A stretch of DNA of 64,000 bases from Pseudomonadota bacterium (GCA_018240525.1 JAFEFN010000014.1:854487-918486), one strand, 5' to 3'; counted from the stretch's first letter, positions 53,789-62,577 are shown. The notes: a model not told the origin generated them from the sequence alone. Program-made: numbers and translations.

Positions 53789-54049
53789 CGTAATTGCGCC
53801 TAGTCCCCGAGAAAGTCCAACAGCCTGCGCACAACATGACCCCCGCGCGCACTCCCTGCCCGGCGGGGGCGCTCATACTACCGTGACTTGCCATATGATA
53901 TCCGCCTTCGGCGCCGGGGCCCTGACGCACAGCACGATTCGCGTCGTTTCGGCGAACTGCTCCCTGTCGCAGGGCCAAGCCGCCCCGCTAAGCTCCCGCG
54001 TTGCCGCGAAACGACTATTGTAAACAGTGCCCGGGTTGAGCTTCACGAC
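53789..54049. other. Divergent intergenic region of wzm and the C-methyltransferase
   Basis: 261 bases that must hold promoters for the export operon (minus) and the methyltransferase pair (plus). I see no convincing -35/-10 pair. One 10-mer, GTTGGACTTT (minus strand, 53821-53812), recurs on the plus strand at 46839-46848 before the GT4 gene, both upstream of glycan genes. A CATATGATATC stretch lies at 53892-53902. Confidence 0.4.
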
Positions 54050-55294
54050 ATGAGTCCAATGAGCTGCCGCTTCTGCGGCCGGCCGGTCCGGCATACCTTC
54101 GTCGACCTGGGGATGTCGCCACTGTGCCAGACGCACATCACGCGCGAGCAGCTCAACCGGATGGAGCCGTTTTATCCGCTGCACGCACGGGTGTGCGAGC
54201 ACTGCTTCCTGGTGCAGCTCGAGCAGTTCGTCGGACCCGCCGAGATCTTCGAGGAGTACGCCTACTTCGCCTCCTACGCGGACAGCTGGGTCGAGCACGC
54301 GCGCCGCTACTGCGGACTGATGGGCGAGCGCTTCGGGATCGGCCGCGGCAGCCGCGTCGTGGAGATCGCCAGCAACGACGGCTACCTGCTGCAGCACTTC
54401 CTGCCCCACGGCGTGACGGTGCTCGGGGTCGAGCCGGCCGCGAACGTGGCCGCGGCCGCGGTGGCCCGCGGCATACCGACGCTGACGAAGTTCTTCGGCA
54501 CCGCGCTGGCGCGCGAGCTCGCCCGGGACTTCGGCAGGCCCGACCTGCTCATCGGCAACAACGTGCTGGCGCACGTTCCCGAGCTGAACGACTTTGTCGC
54601 CGGCATGAAGCTGCTGCTCGGCGCGCGCGGCCTCATCACCATGGAGTTCCCGCACCTGCTCGAGCTGATGCGCCACAACCAGTTCGACACGATCTACCAC
54701 GAGCACTTCAGCTACTTCTCGTTCACGACCGTGCGCGAGGTCTTCCGGCACCACGGGCTGACGCTGTTCGACGTCGAGCAGCTGCCGACCCACGGCGGGT
54801 CGCTGCGCATCTACGCCCGCCACAGCGAGGATGAGTCGCGCCCGGTCGCCGCGCGCGTCGTTGCGCTGCTGGGCGTGGAGCGCGAGTTCGGCATGGAGCG
54901 CCTCGCCACCTACGCAGGCTTCGCCGAGCAGGTACGCGAGACCAAGCGCGCCCTGCTGGCGTTCCTGATCGATGCCAAGCGCGCCGGCAAGCGCATCGTC
55001 GGCTACGGGGCCCCGGGTAAGGGCAACACGCTCCTCAACTACTGCGGCATCGGCACGGACTTCCTCGACTTCACCGTCGACCGCAATCCCTACAAGCAGG
55101 GCAAGTTCACCCCCGGCATGCACATCCCCATCCTCGCCCCGGAGGAACTGATCGCCGCGCGGCCGGACTACGTGCTCATCCTGCCCTGGAACCTGAAGGA
55201 CGAGGTCCTGGCCACGGTCGGCACCGACCCCCGCCTGAAGACGCAGTTCCTGGTGCCGATCCCGCGCCTGCAGCTGGTGGGTGGCGCGCCGTGA
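54050..55294 (+). CDS. SAM-dependent NDP-sugar C-methyltransferase
   Basis: 414 residues. An N-terminal zinc-binding motif CRFCGRP...CEHCFLVQ (about 5-70), a central class I SAM fold (about 95-210, VVEIASNDGYLLQHFLPHGVTVLGVEPA), and a C-terminal C-methyltransferase domain (about 255-410, YGAPGKGNTLLNYCGIG, LILPWNLKDEV). This is the TylCIII/NovU/EryBIII pattern: methylation at C3 (or C5) of a 4-keto-6-deoxy sugar nucleotide, producing a branched sugar. ATG 54050; a second ATG at 54059 is possible. Its stop overlaps the GT2 gene GTG (GTGA). Confidence 0.92.
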   Translation: MSPMSCRFCGRPVRHTFVDLGMSPLCQTHITREQLNRMEPFYPLHARVCEHCFLVQLEQFVGPAEIFEEYAYFASYADSWVEHARRYCGLMGERFGIGRGSRVVEIASNDGYLLQHFLPHGVTVLGVEPAANVAAAAVARGIPTLTKFFGTALARELARDFGRPDLLIGNNVLAHVPELNDFVAGMKLLLGARGLITMEFPHLLELMRHNQFDTIYHEHFSYFSFTTVREVFRHHGLTLFDVEQLPTHGGSLRIYARHSEDESRPVAARVVALLGVEREFGMERLATYAGFAEQVRETKRALLAFLIDAKRAGKRIVGYGAPGKGNTLLNYCGIGTDFLDFTVDRNPYKQGKFTPGMHIPILAPEELIAARPDYVLILPWNLKDEVLATVGTDPRLKTQFLVPIPRLQLVGGAP

Positions 55295-56244
55295 ACCTGC
55301 AGCAGCCACGGGTCAGCGTGGTCATGCCGGTCTACAACGCGCAGCGGCACCTCGCGGCGGCGATCCGCTCGGTGCTGGCCTCGGACCTGGCAGAGCTCGA
55401 GCTGATCGTCCTCGACGACGGTTCGCGCGATGACTCGCTGGCCGTCGCGCGCGGCATCGCAGATCCGCGCCTCCAGGTCGTGGCGCTCCCCGCCAGCGGC
55501 GGTCCGTCGCGCCCGCGCAATCTCGGCATCGCGCAGGCGCGCGCTCCGTACGTGGCCCTGCTGGATGCGGACGACCTGATGAAGCCGGACAAGCTGTCGC
55601 TCGCCGTCGCCGCGCTCGATGCGCACCCCGGCGCCGGGATCGCCTTCAGCGACTACGAGCGCATCGACAGCGACGGCCGGCTGTTCGAGGAGTCGACGCT
55701 GTCCGGGTATCCGAAGTTCGCGCAGCTCACCGGCCCTGCCATCGCCGGCGGCTGGCACCTGATCAGGCAGGAGGACTTCGCCCGCGGGCTGCTGCACGAG
55801 AATTTCATCGGCACCTCCGGGGTGGTACTGCGCAAGAGCGTGCTGGACCGGGTCGGCGCCTTCGACGAGGCGCTCACCTACTCGGAGGACCGCGACCTGT
55901 GGTTCCGCATTGCGCACGCCAGCGATGCCCTGTACCTGCCGCGCATCGGCCACGCCTACCGCGTGGCCCCCGGCAGCCTGAGTTTCCGCCCCGGCGACCA
56001 GCAGGCGCGCAGCCGCATCGTGGTGCTCGAGCGCGAGAAGCGGCGCTGGCAGGCGAGCGCGCCGCGCCGCGAGATCGACCGCCGGATCGCCGAGAACCTG
56101 GCGGCGATCGGCTACGAGCACCGCCGCTGCGGGCGGCGCCTGGCCGCCTTCGCCACCTTCCTCAGGGCGATGAGCGCCTCCCCGCAGCTGCGCTGGCTGC
56201 GCGGTGCGGCCGGCTCCTTCGCGCCCTCACTCCACCGGCGGTGA
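55291..56244 (+). CDS. Family 2 glycosyltransferase
   Basis: 317 residues, GTG start. GT-A pattern: VSVVMPVYNAQRHLAAAIRSVLASDLAELELIVLDDGSRDDS, metal DxD region ALLDADDLMKPDKL, and the acceptor segment GAFDEALTYSEDRDLWFRIA with the ED base. No TM helix. Co-translated with the C-methyltransferase, so it may transfer that branched sugar. Its last 18 bases overlap the end of the convergent FemAB-like gene. Confidence 0.92.
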   Translation: MNLQQPRVSVVMPVYNAQRHLAAAIRSVLASDLAELELIVLDDGSRDDSLAVARGIADPRLQVVALPASGGPSRPRNLGIAQARAPYVALLDADDLMKPDKLSLAVAALDAHPGAGIAFSDYERIDSDGRLFEESTLSGYPKFAQLTGPAIAGGWHLIRQEDFARGLLHENFIGTSGVVLRKSVLDRVGAFDEALTYSEDRDLWFRIAHASDALYLPRIGHAYRVAPGSLSFRPGDQQARSRIVVLEREKRRWQASAPRREIDRRIAENLAAIGYEHRRCGRRLAAFATFLRAMSASPQLRWLRGAAGSFAPSLHRR

Positions 56245-57381
56245 GTCGAAGCGGCGCATGTGGTCGCGCCAGCGGTACAGGGTCGGCAGCACCGGGCCGC
56301 GCACGATCTGCACGCAGCTGAGCTCGTAGCGCTGCTGGCTGAGCAGCCGCTTGAAGTCGCTGGAGCGGCCCGGCCCGGCGAGGAAGTCATAGCGCGCCAC
56401 CCCCTCCCCGGCCGCCAGCTCCATGGCGTAGCCCAGGTGGATCAGCCCCAGGGACACCTGCGTGCTGAAGTTCGGGTCGAAAGCCATCTTGATGTTGTAC
56501 TGCCGCGCCTTCTTGCAGACGTCGTAGAGCACCGAGACCACCTTGCCGTTCACCCACAGGCGCGACATCTTCAGGTCCGCCGTTTCGATGAGCCGCTCGG
56601 CCAGCGCGCGATGGAACTCCAGGCGCTTGCCGACGAAGGCGGGCTTGTTCCAGCGCAGCAGGTGCAGGCGGTTGAGGTCGGCGAAGGCCCCGTCGAGCTG
56701 CGCGCGGCCGACCGCCTCCAGCCGCACCGATCCTGCGGTGCCCAGCCGGCGCCGCAGGTTCCACAGGCTGCGCCGCGTCGACTGGCGCAGCTCCTTCAGG
56801 TAGGCGGCGAAGCCCTGGCTGAGATCGGCCTGGTAGGTCACGGAGCGGTCGAGTTCGCGCACGTAGCGCCCGCCGCCGCGGGCCTGCTGCGTGTAGGCCT
56901 CGCCCCACTCGGTGCCCGTGCCCGTGAAAGCGATCACCAGCTCGTTCCAGTCCGGCTGCGCCACCAGATGGGCCACGCAGGCCTCGCGCACCGCGGCCAG
57001 GTCTTCGCTGGTGGCGATGACGTCGAGGTACTCGGAGATGAGCGGGCCGGCATCGCGCCAGGCGATGCCGATCATCTGCACCGAGCGCGTCACGAGCACG
57101 CCGTTGCGGCGCAGGCGGCGGTGGTACAGCGGCGCGATGCCCACCAGTTGCTCGCCGCGATAGAAGGCGAGCACGTCAGCGTTGCCGCCGACCATGTCGC
57201 CAAACACCCGCCACCAGTTGGTCAGCCAGTCCCACGAGAGGAACAGCGCATCGGTGCAAGCACGCTGCACCAGCTCATCCCATTGCGCCTGCCGCGCGAA
57301 CCACTCCGCCATGCTCCAGTGACGCACGCTCAGCGGCCCACGGGGCGCGATCGCGTCGGGCAGTTTCTCGGCAGGTCTCAC
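56227..57381 (-). CDS. FemAB/CelD-type acetyltransferase
   Basis: 384 residues from a GTG at 57381 that overlaps the upstream GNAT stop by 4 bases. Tandem GNAT-like fold of the BioF2/CelD (Acetyltransf_6) family: N-terminal DALFLSWDWLTNWWRVFGD, VLAFYRGEQLVGIAPLY, and a C-terminal half with STRRSLWNLRRRLG, LHLLRWNKPAFVGKRLEF, NGKVVSVLYDVCKKARQYNIKMAFDPNFSTQVSLGLIHLGYAMELA. Such enzymes acylate polysaccharides or amino sugars in exopolysaccharide clusters. The acyl donor is unknown. Confidence 0.85.
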   Translation of the reverse strand: MRPAEKLPDAIAPRGPLSVRHWSMAEWFARQAQWDELVQRACTDALFLSWDWLTNWWRVFGDMVGGNADVLAFYRGEQLVGIAPLYHRRLRRNGVLVTRSVQMIGIAWRDAGPLISEYLDVIATSEDLAAVREACVAHLVAQPDWNELVIAFTGTGTEWGEAYTQQARGGGRYVRELDRSVTYQADLSQGFAAYLKELRQSTRRSLWNLRRRLGTAGSVRLEAVGRAQLDGAFADLNRLHLLRWNKPAFVGKRLEFHRALAERLIETADLKMSRLWVNGKVVSVLYDVCKKARQYNIKMAFDPNFSTQVSLGLIHLGYAMELAAGEGVARYDFLAGPGRSSDFKRLLSQQRYELSCVQIVRGPVLPTLYRWRDHMRRFDSPPVE

Positions 57382-58418
57382 GTGTCCTTGTCCCCCTGGG
57401 TGATGCGCCAGCGCGCCCGCTGCGCGTTGCCGTCCCTGGAATGCACCTGGAATACCGCCTCGGCGGGGCGGGCGATGAACCCGAGCCGCCGCAGCGACTC
57501 GCGCGCCGGGTGGGCCTCGTCGAGCGCCACGCGGATGGTGGCGATGCCGGGCACCGCCGCACTGCGCAGGATGAACTGCGCGAGCATGGCGCGCAGGTCC
57601 GCAGGCTCGGCCGCGAACAGGTCGTAGACCGAGCAGGTCCCCTCGAGGCTGGTGTCCTCGAACACCAGCAGCCCGCGTACCGCCCCGTCGCGGTTGTAGG
57701 TCGCGAAGGTGAAGCGGCTGTGCGGGTGGCGCACGTAGCGCCACTCGAGCGAGCCGGGCGGGAAGCGGCGCTGCACTCCGCTGCCGTGCGGCAGGCTCTC
57801 CAGGAAGGCGTAGGTGTGCGCGTCCGGCGCGGGATTCAAGCGCAGGACGCCGCCGGGGCGCGTGTGGCGCCGGGCGAGGAGTTGCATGCAGGCGCGCAAG
57901 CCGCGCGCCGCGAGCACCGACAGCGGCCTGAAGTGCAGGAGGCGGCGCACGTGGGCTTCCGCATCGAGCAGGTAGACCAGCGAGCCGAGCGCGCCGCCGG
58001 TGACCCAGCCCACCTTGTCGAGCGAGCGGCGCGCGCTGTCGGTCGGGATCACGAGCCCGTAAGCGCCCGGGTCGCGCTGGTCGAGGTGCTCGGTCATCGC
58101 CCGCAGCAGCTGCTGCCCCAGCCCCATGCGCCGGTAGCGGTTGTCGAGGGAGATATCGCCGATGACGGCGACGTAGGTGGCGCGGCTGTCGACCGTGTAC
58201 GGGCGGAATACCGCGGCGGCCATGCCGATCACCTGCCCGTCGGCGGCCTTCAGCCAGTACACGCACGGGGCCGGCGCGCCGGCGGCCGGTTCGTAGCGCC
58301 AGCGCAGGTAGTCGAGCGTCTCCGGGTTCTCCCGGTTGCTGTTGCGCAGCTTGAGGATCTCGCCCTCGTGGCCGGAAAAGCCGGTCACGACACAGGAGAT
58401 TCCGGCAAGGGTGCTCAC
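57378..58418 (-). CDS. GNAT family N-acyltransferase
   Basis: 346 residues from a GTG at 58418, which overlaps the glycosyltransferase stop by 4 bases. The first half holds the acetyl-CoA binding motif VIGDISLDNRYRRMGLGQQLLRAMTEHL (the R-x-x-G-x-G/A loop) at about 95-120; the second half (about 220-340) contains a related fold without an obvious loop. Cytosolic. Middle gene of a GT4-GNAT-FemAB unit, so the glycan is probably acylated, perhaps on an amino sugar; no aminotransferase is seen in the cluster. Confidence 0.85.
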   Translation of the reverse strand: MSTLAGISCVVTGFSGHEGEILKLRNSNRENPETLDYLRWRYEPAAGAPAPCVYWLKAADGQVIGMAAAVFRPYTVDSRATYVAVIGDISLDNRYRRMGLGQQLLRAMTEHLDQRDPGAYGLVIPTDSARRSLDKVGWVTGGALGSLVYLLDAEAHVRRLLHFRPLSVLAARGLRACMQLLARRHTRPGGVLRLNPAPDAHTYAFLESLPHGSGVQRRFPPGSLEWRYVRHPHSRFTFATYNRDGAVRGLLVFEDTSLEGTCSVYDLFAAEPADLRAMLAQFILRSAAVPGIATIRVALDEAHPARESLRRLGFIARPAEAVFQVHSRDGNAQRARWRITQGDKDT

Positions 58419-59590
58419 GGGCGCGAGGCTCGCCCGGCGCCCAGCAGGGACCGATACAGCCGGGCATGCGCCGCGCACATCTGCTCGATGGAAAAGGACT
58501 CCTCGACGCGCCGGCGCGAGGCGGCGCCCATGGCCGCGCGCGCCGGCGCATCGGCGTGGATCCGCTGCAGCGCCCGCGCGAGCGCGGCCGCATCGCGCGG
58601 CGCGATCACTGCCCCGTTCACCCCGTCGGCCACGGCCTCGGCGTTGCCGCCCACGTCGGTGACGATCATCGGCAGGCCGGTCGCCATCTGCTCGATCACC
58701 GCATTGGAGAAGCCCTCGTTCGAGCCGGGCGTGAGGCAGCCGACGTCCATGGCCCACAGGTACGGGACGACGTCCGCGACGTCGCCGGCGAAGGTGACAC
58801 GATCGGCCAGCGCGGAGGCGGCGAGCTTGTGCCGGTAAGAGTCCAACAGCTCGCCCGCGCCCACGGCCAGCACCCGCAGCGTGGGGATCGCCGGCGCCGC
58901 CTGCACCAGGCCGGCGAAGAAGACCTCGTGGTTCTTCTCGGGGCGGAAGCCGGCCACCATGCCGACCACGAAGTCATCGGCGCCGAACCCCAGGCGCGCG
59001 CGCGCCGCCTGCCGCTCGCCCGCCGTGGGCACGGCGAAGCGCTGCGCATCGACGCCGTTGTGGATGGTGGTGACGCGCGCGGGCGGCAGCCCGTCGCGCT
59101 GCACGACCGCGGTGCGCACCCTCTCCGCGGTCATGATGAACGCCTCGAACAGGCCGCGCAGCCGCCGGTTCAGGAAGATGTGCAGCGGCTTGCGCAGCTC
59201 GCCGGTGTCGCGCTTGCTCGAGATGAGGTGCCGCGCGCCGGCGCACCAGGCGATGAGCGCCCCGTAGGTGTCGGCCTTCTGGTGGTAGGTCTGGACGATG
59301 TGGTAGCGGTGGGTGCGGATCAGGCGGGCAAGGCGCACGGCCTGGCGCAGCGCATTGGGAACGTACTCGCGTCCCACCGGCAGGTGGATGACCGGCACGC
59401 CCTCGCGGCGCAGTCCCTCCAGCAACCGGTTCTCGCCCATGTCGAAGGCCACCAGCGTGCTGCGGAATCCCAGCTTCGCCAGCCCCCGGATCAGCTGCGC
59501 GAGGTGCTGCTCGGTGCCACCGGTCCGGTGGAAGTAGTCGATCAGGAACAGAATCTCTACGGGCTCTGAAATCACCAGGGAATTTCCCAA
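58415..59590 (-). CDS. GT4-type glycosyltransferase
   Basis: 391 residues. GT-B fold: VEILFLIDYFHRTGGTEQHLAQLIRGL at the N-terminus, HNGVDAQRFA at the domain junction, and VGMVAGFRPEKNHEVFFAG, SNEGFSNAVIEQMATGLPMIVTDVGGNAEAVADG with the E-x7-E site. Starts at TTG 59590 preceded by GAGGA, or at a GTG 59575. First gene of the GT4-GNAT-FemAB operon. A divergent element GATATACTCCCA points into it from 59670. Confidence 0.88.
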   Translation of the reverse strand: MGNSLVISEPVEILFLIDYFHRTGGTEQHLAQLIRGLAKLGFRSTLVAFDMGENRLLEGLRREGVPVIHLPVGREYVPNALRQAVRLARLIRTHRYHIVQTYHQKADTYGALIAWCAGARHLISSKRDTGELRKPLHIFLNRRLRGLFEAFIMTAERVRTAVVQRDGLPPARVTTIHNGVDAQRFAVPTAGERQAARARLGFGADDFVVGMVAGFRPEKNHEVFFAGLVQAAPAIPTLRVLAVGAGELLDSYRHKLAASALADRVTFAGDVADVVPYLWAMDVGCLTPGSNEGFSNAVIEQMATGLPMIVTDVGGNAEAVADGVNGAVIAPRDAAALARALQRIHADAPARAAMGAASRRRVEESFSIEQMCAAHARLYRSLLGAGRASRP

Positions 59591-59658
59591 TCGGCGTTTG
59601 TCCTCGGCACCATGGAGCCCCTGCGGTTCTGGCCCCGGAGTGCAGGCTTACCTGATCG

Positions 59659-59753
59659 TGGGAGTATATCCGGGCGCCCCGAGGTGCTGGCTCCTGCCAT
59701 GCCGGGGTCCTCTGCGGGCCCCTAAATTCCGAGAACGATGCGATATACTCCCA
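59659..59753. promoter_or_regulatory. Mirrored promoter-like elements in a divergent region
   Basis: GATATACTCCCA occurs at 59742-59753 on the plus strand and again at 59670-59659 on the minus strand, a perfect 12-bp inverted repeat separated by 71 bases. Each copy contains TATACT, a good -10, pointing outward: one toward the hydroxylase-like gene (59853), one toward the GT4 gene (59590). No matching -35 boxes are found, so an activator or alternative sigma factor may be needed. The elements could also be a paired protein-binding site. Confidence 0.5.
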
Positions 59754-59784
59754 GCAATAACTAGGCTGGCGCCGAGGGACGACG

Positions 59785-59821
59785 GCGTGCAAAGCACGCA
59801 GGGGGACCCGCAACAGCGGGT
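59785..59821 (+). promoter_or_regulatory. Two tandem hairpins in the 5' leader of the hydroxylase-like gene
   Basis: GCGTGC-AAA-GCACGC (59785-59799) and ACCCGC-AACA-GCGGGT (59806-59821) are perfect 6-bp stems in the predicted leader, ending about 30 bases before the ATG at 59853. A weaker upstream stem (GCGCCG...CGGCGT, 59770-59788) would compete with the first, so alternative structures are possible. I could not match it to a known riboswitch class. Confidence 0.4.
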
Positions 59822-59852
59822 ACGGCGGTCACAGACTCCGGAGAAGACAGCC

Positions 59853-60608
59853 ATGAGGACCTGGTTTGACTTAACGGACACCTTCCCGATCCGCTTCGAC
59901 GTGGAGCGGATGAAGGCGGACCTTGCCGCCTTCCAGAACTCCGCAGCGTGGCTCTCGCACTACGACACGGCCCTGTCACAGGGCTGGCGCGCCATCCTGC
60001 TCAAGAGCAAGGGCGGGGATGTCTCCGGTCCTGCCGCACAGCAGCCCTCCTGGGACTTCTCCGACTACGAGCGGACCCCGTACGTCGACCAGCTTCCCTA
60101 CTTCCGCGAGCTCATGGACCGGATCGAGTGCCCGCAGGGGCGCATGCGCATCATGCGGCTTGGCCCGGGCATGACCATCAACCTGCACCGCGACGTCGGT
60201 GCGGAAGTCGGGTGCCTGGCGTTCCGCCAGGTACGTCTGCACGTGCCCATCGTGACCAACGACCGCGTCACCTTCTTCGTGGGCGGCGAGAAGATCAAGA
60301 TGAAGCCGGGCAACCTTTACTACGTGAACTTCTCCAAGTTGCACTACGTGAAGAACGAGGGTGACGAGCCGCGTACGCACCTGGTCATGGATCTGCAGGT
60401 CAACGACTGGCTGGCGCGCTGCTTCCCGTCCACCCGTCGCTGGGAGGAGTTCGAGTTCGCCGTCGCCCGTACCGCCTTGCCTGCGTACTGGCGGATGCGC
60501 AAGCTCAAGGTGAAGGCCGAGCGCCAGTTCTGGAGCCACTACAACGGGTCCCTGCCGCAGCAGATCGTGCACCGCCTACGGGGCGACACACCGGCGCGCT
60601 CGCCCTAG
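59853..60608 (+). CDS. Aspartyl/asparaginyl beta-hydroxylase-family 2-oxoglutarate dioxygenase
   Basis: 251 residues, starting at an ATG with GGAGAAG upstream. Cupin-type iron site: HxD in MTINLHRDVGAEVG (about residues 110-112) and a distal His in VNFSKLHYVKNEG, followed by RTHLVMDLQVN. Related to aspartyl/asparaginyl hydroxylase and proline 3-hydroxylase families. In glycan clusters such proteins hydroxylate small molecules or lipid/sugar groups; the substrate here is unknown. Followed after 6 bases by a SAM methyltransferase. Confidence 0.88.
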   Translation: MRTWFDLTDTFPIRFDVERMKADLAAFQNSAAWLSHYDTALSQGWRAILLKSKGGDVSGPAAQQPSWDFSDYERTPYVDQLPYFRELMDRIECPQGRMRIMRLGPGMTINLHRDVGAEVGCLAFRQVRLHVPIVTNDRVTFFVGGEKIKMKPGNLYYVNFSKLHYVKNEGDEPRTHLVMDLQVNDWLARCFPSTRRWEEFEFAVARTALPAYWRMRKLKVKAERQFWSHYNGSLPQQIVHRLRGDTPARSP

Positions 60609-60614
60609 GGCTCA

Positions 60615-61418
60615 ATGCAGCACGACATCGGGACGCCTCACGCCAAGTACCTGACGTGGGCCAACGCAACAGTGGGTTTCGCCGGCGAGGATGTCCTCGA
60701 GATAGGCGGCTGCTCGCCCGTGGCGGAGATCCGTACCCGCCGGCCCAAGTCCTGGACCTGCTTCAACCTCGACACCTCGGCGGTCGCCGCCTTCAACCGC
60801 GACGCCGCGGCCGCGGGCTGCAGCACGTTCCGCGCACTGGAGCAGGATGCGGCCACCATCGAGGGGGCGGCGCGCTACTCGCGTGTCTATTCGATCAACG
60901 CCTTCGAGCACATCCGCGACCTGCGCATCACGCTCGCCAAGATCCGCCAGGCTCTGGTGAGCGGGGGCAAGCTGTTCACCGTTTTCGGCCCCATCTGGAG
61001 TGCCGACGTCGGCCACCACCTGAGCATCCCGACCGACGAGGGCCCGATCGGCATCTTCGACGGAGTGCTCAAGCCCTGGGAGCACCTCACCTCGACGCCC
61101 GAGCAGATCTACGCCCGCCTCGAACCGCGCCTCGGGAGCAAGACCGCGAGCCGGGTCATCGAGTACGTGTTCAGCTACCCGGACCTGAACCGCCTCTCCG
61201 AGGCCGACCACATGGCACTCATGCGTGCCAGTGGCTTAAGTCCGGTGCTGGTGATCCGCCGCAAGGCACCGCAGCAGGCCCCGGCCGGCGGCGTCGCCTC
61301 GCGCACGCGCGAGCTGCTGTGGGTGCTGAAGAACGGGTCGCCCGGGCTCCTGGAACCGGTCTCTGCAGTCCTGCGCTTCACGCTCGCCTTCGCCTCCACG
61401 CGCCTGCGCAGGATGTAA
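60615..61418 (+). CDS. Class I SAM-dependent methyltransferase
   Basis: 267 residues. SAM motif I VLEIGGCSPVAEI (about 27-40), acidic motif II FNLDTS, motif IV/post I VYSINAFEHIRDLRITLAKIRQALVSGGKLFTVFGP. The acceptor is not predictable. In the same direction as the hydroxylase-like gene and probably co-transcribed. Wzt-type export needs a capped chain end, and this or the next methyltransferase could supply the cap. Confidence 0.85.
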   Translation: MQHDIGTPHAKYLTWANATVGFAGEDVLEIGGCSPVAEIRTRRPKSWTCFNLDTSAVAAFNRDAAAAGCSTFRALEQDAATIEGAARYSRVYSINAFEHIRDLRITLAKIRQALVSGGKLFTVFGPIWSADVGHHLSIPTDEGPIGIFDGVLKPWEHLTSTPEQIYARLEPRLGSKTASRVIEYVFSYPDLNRLSEADHMALMRASGLSPVLVIRRKAPQQAPAGGVASRTRELLWVLKNGSPGLLEPVSAVLRFTLAFASTRLRRM

Positions 61419-61439
61419 CCATCGCGCCTCCCTGTTGGG

Positions 61440-61622
61440 GTGCACCCGGTGACCGTTAACGTAATGCAACTGGCACCGCGCGCCCGTGCGGTTTACGCCA
61501 CTTTTCCGCCGCCGCGGCACCCTCGGGTTGGCAAGCGGCTGAACGACACCTGTGCCACACTTCTTGTGCTGGCGGAAGCGATCCGCAGCGGGATGCGGCT
61601 GTTCTTTTCGAACCGACCATGA
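61440..61622 (+). CDS. Possible 60-residue leader ORF before the second methyltransferase
   Basis: GTG-started frame of 60 codons filling most of the 200-base gap. Its TGA overlaps the ATG of the next gene by 4 bases, as in translational coupling. The predicted peptide is basic (RARAVYATFPPPRHPRVGKRLND) with no family match. A chance open frame in GC-rich DNA is about as likely. Confidence 0.2.
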   Translation: MHPVTVNVMQLAPRARAVYATFPPPRHPRVGKRLNDTCATLLVLAEAIRSGMRLFFSNRP

Positions 61623-62386
61623 GCACGGACGATACCCTCGAGGCGCGCCTGCAGCGCGAAGCGCAGTTCCACGATACGAAGTACTCCGGCGGGGATTCGT
61701 ATCCGGCGCACTATTCCGTCGGCCCCACGCAGTATGTTTACAACCGCATGCGCGATGCGCTGGGCAGCCTGGACGGCAAGCACGTGCTTGAGGTGGGCTG
61801 TGGAGAGGGATGGATCACGCGCGACCTCGCCAAGCGCGGCGCGCGCGTCAGCGCCTTCGACATCTCCCCGCAGGCGGCCGAGAACACCCGGCGCATCCTC
61901 GCGGCCGACGATCTACTCGAGCGCTGCACGGTCGGGGTGATGCCGGCGGAGAAGCTGCAGTACCCGGACAACTCCTTCGACATCGCGGTGGGCTTCGCCA
62001 TCATCCACCACCTGGATCTCGGCAAGGCCCTGGCAGAGCTGCACCGGGTGCTGCGCCCCGGCGGCGTCGCCTACTTCGCCGAGCCGCTGGCCACCAATCC
62101 TGCCATCGCGCTCTACCGCCGTCTCACCCCGCAATACCGCACGCCGGACGAGCGCCCGCTGGTGCTGCGCGAGCTGCCACAGCTCTTGTCTGCCTTTACC
62201 CACTACGAGCACCAGGAGTTCTACCTCACCGCGCTCGGGGCAATCGCGCTGACCTACCTGCCCGGCGGCGCCCGGCTCTTTCCGGGGCTGAGCGCGGGAC
62301 TCCATGCGATCGACCGGATGGTGCTGCGCGCCGTACCGGCCCTCGGATCGTGGGCGTGGTACACGATGATCAAGGTGACCAAGTAG
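61619..62386 (+). CDS. Class I SAM-dependent methyltransferase (UbiE/Methyltransf_11 type)
   Basis: 255 residues. Motif I VLEVGCGEGWITRDLAKRG (about 56-74), DISPQAAENTRRIL, MPAEKLQYPDNSFDIAVGFAIIHHLDLGKALAELHRVLRPGGVAYFAEPL; the typical C-terminal segment has hydrophobic strands (YLTALGAIALTYLPGGARLF). Methylates a small molecule, lipid or sugar of unknown identity. Likely part of the glycan cluster by position. Confidence 0.88.
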   Translation: MSTDDTLEARLQREAQFHDTKYSGGDSYPAHYSVGPTQYVYNRMRDALGSLDGKHVLEVGCGEGWITRDLAKRGARVSAFDISPQAAENTRRILAADDLLERCTVGVMPAEKLQYPDNSFDIAVGFAIIHHLDLGKALAELHRVLRPGGVAYFAEPLATNPAIALYRRLTPQYRTPDERPLVLRELPQLLSAFTHYEHQEFYLTALGAIALTYLPGGARLFPGLSAGLHAIDRMVLRAVPALGSWAWYTMIKVTK

Positions 62387-62577
62387 TCCGATCATCCTGG
62401 GTCACCTGTCGGGTGAACGCGACGAGGGTTTCCGCAGTCAATACAGACAGATAGAACGCGGCCTTCGGATTGCCGTGCCCATGTTGTCGGCGTGACCCGA
62501 CGCCTTGGGCGCAGCCTCGACCGAGTCTCGATGGCAGCGCTCATGATTTAGCTTAGAAAACAATCGCTTGGAGTGTG

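Noticed and set aside
59760..59852. c-di-GMP-I (GEMM) riboswitch
   Set aside because: GCAAAGC is present, but the GNRA tetraloop hairpin, its receptor and the 5' AAACC segment are missing.
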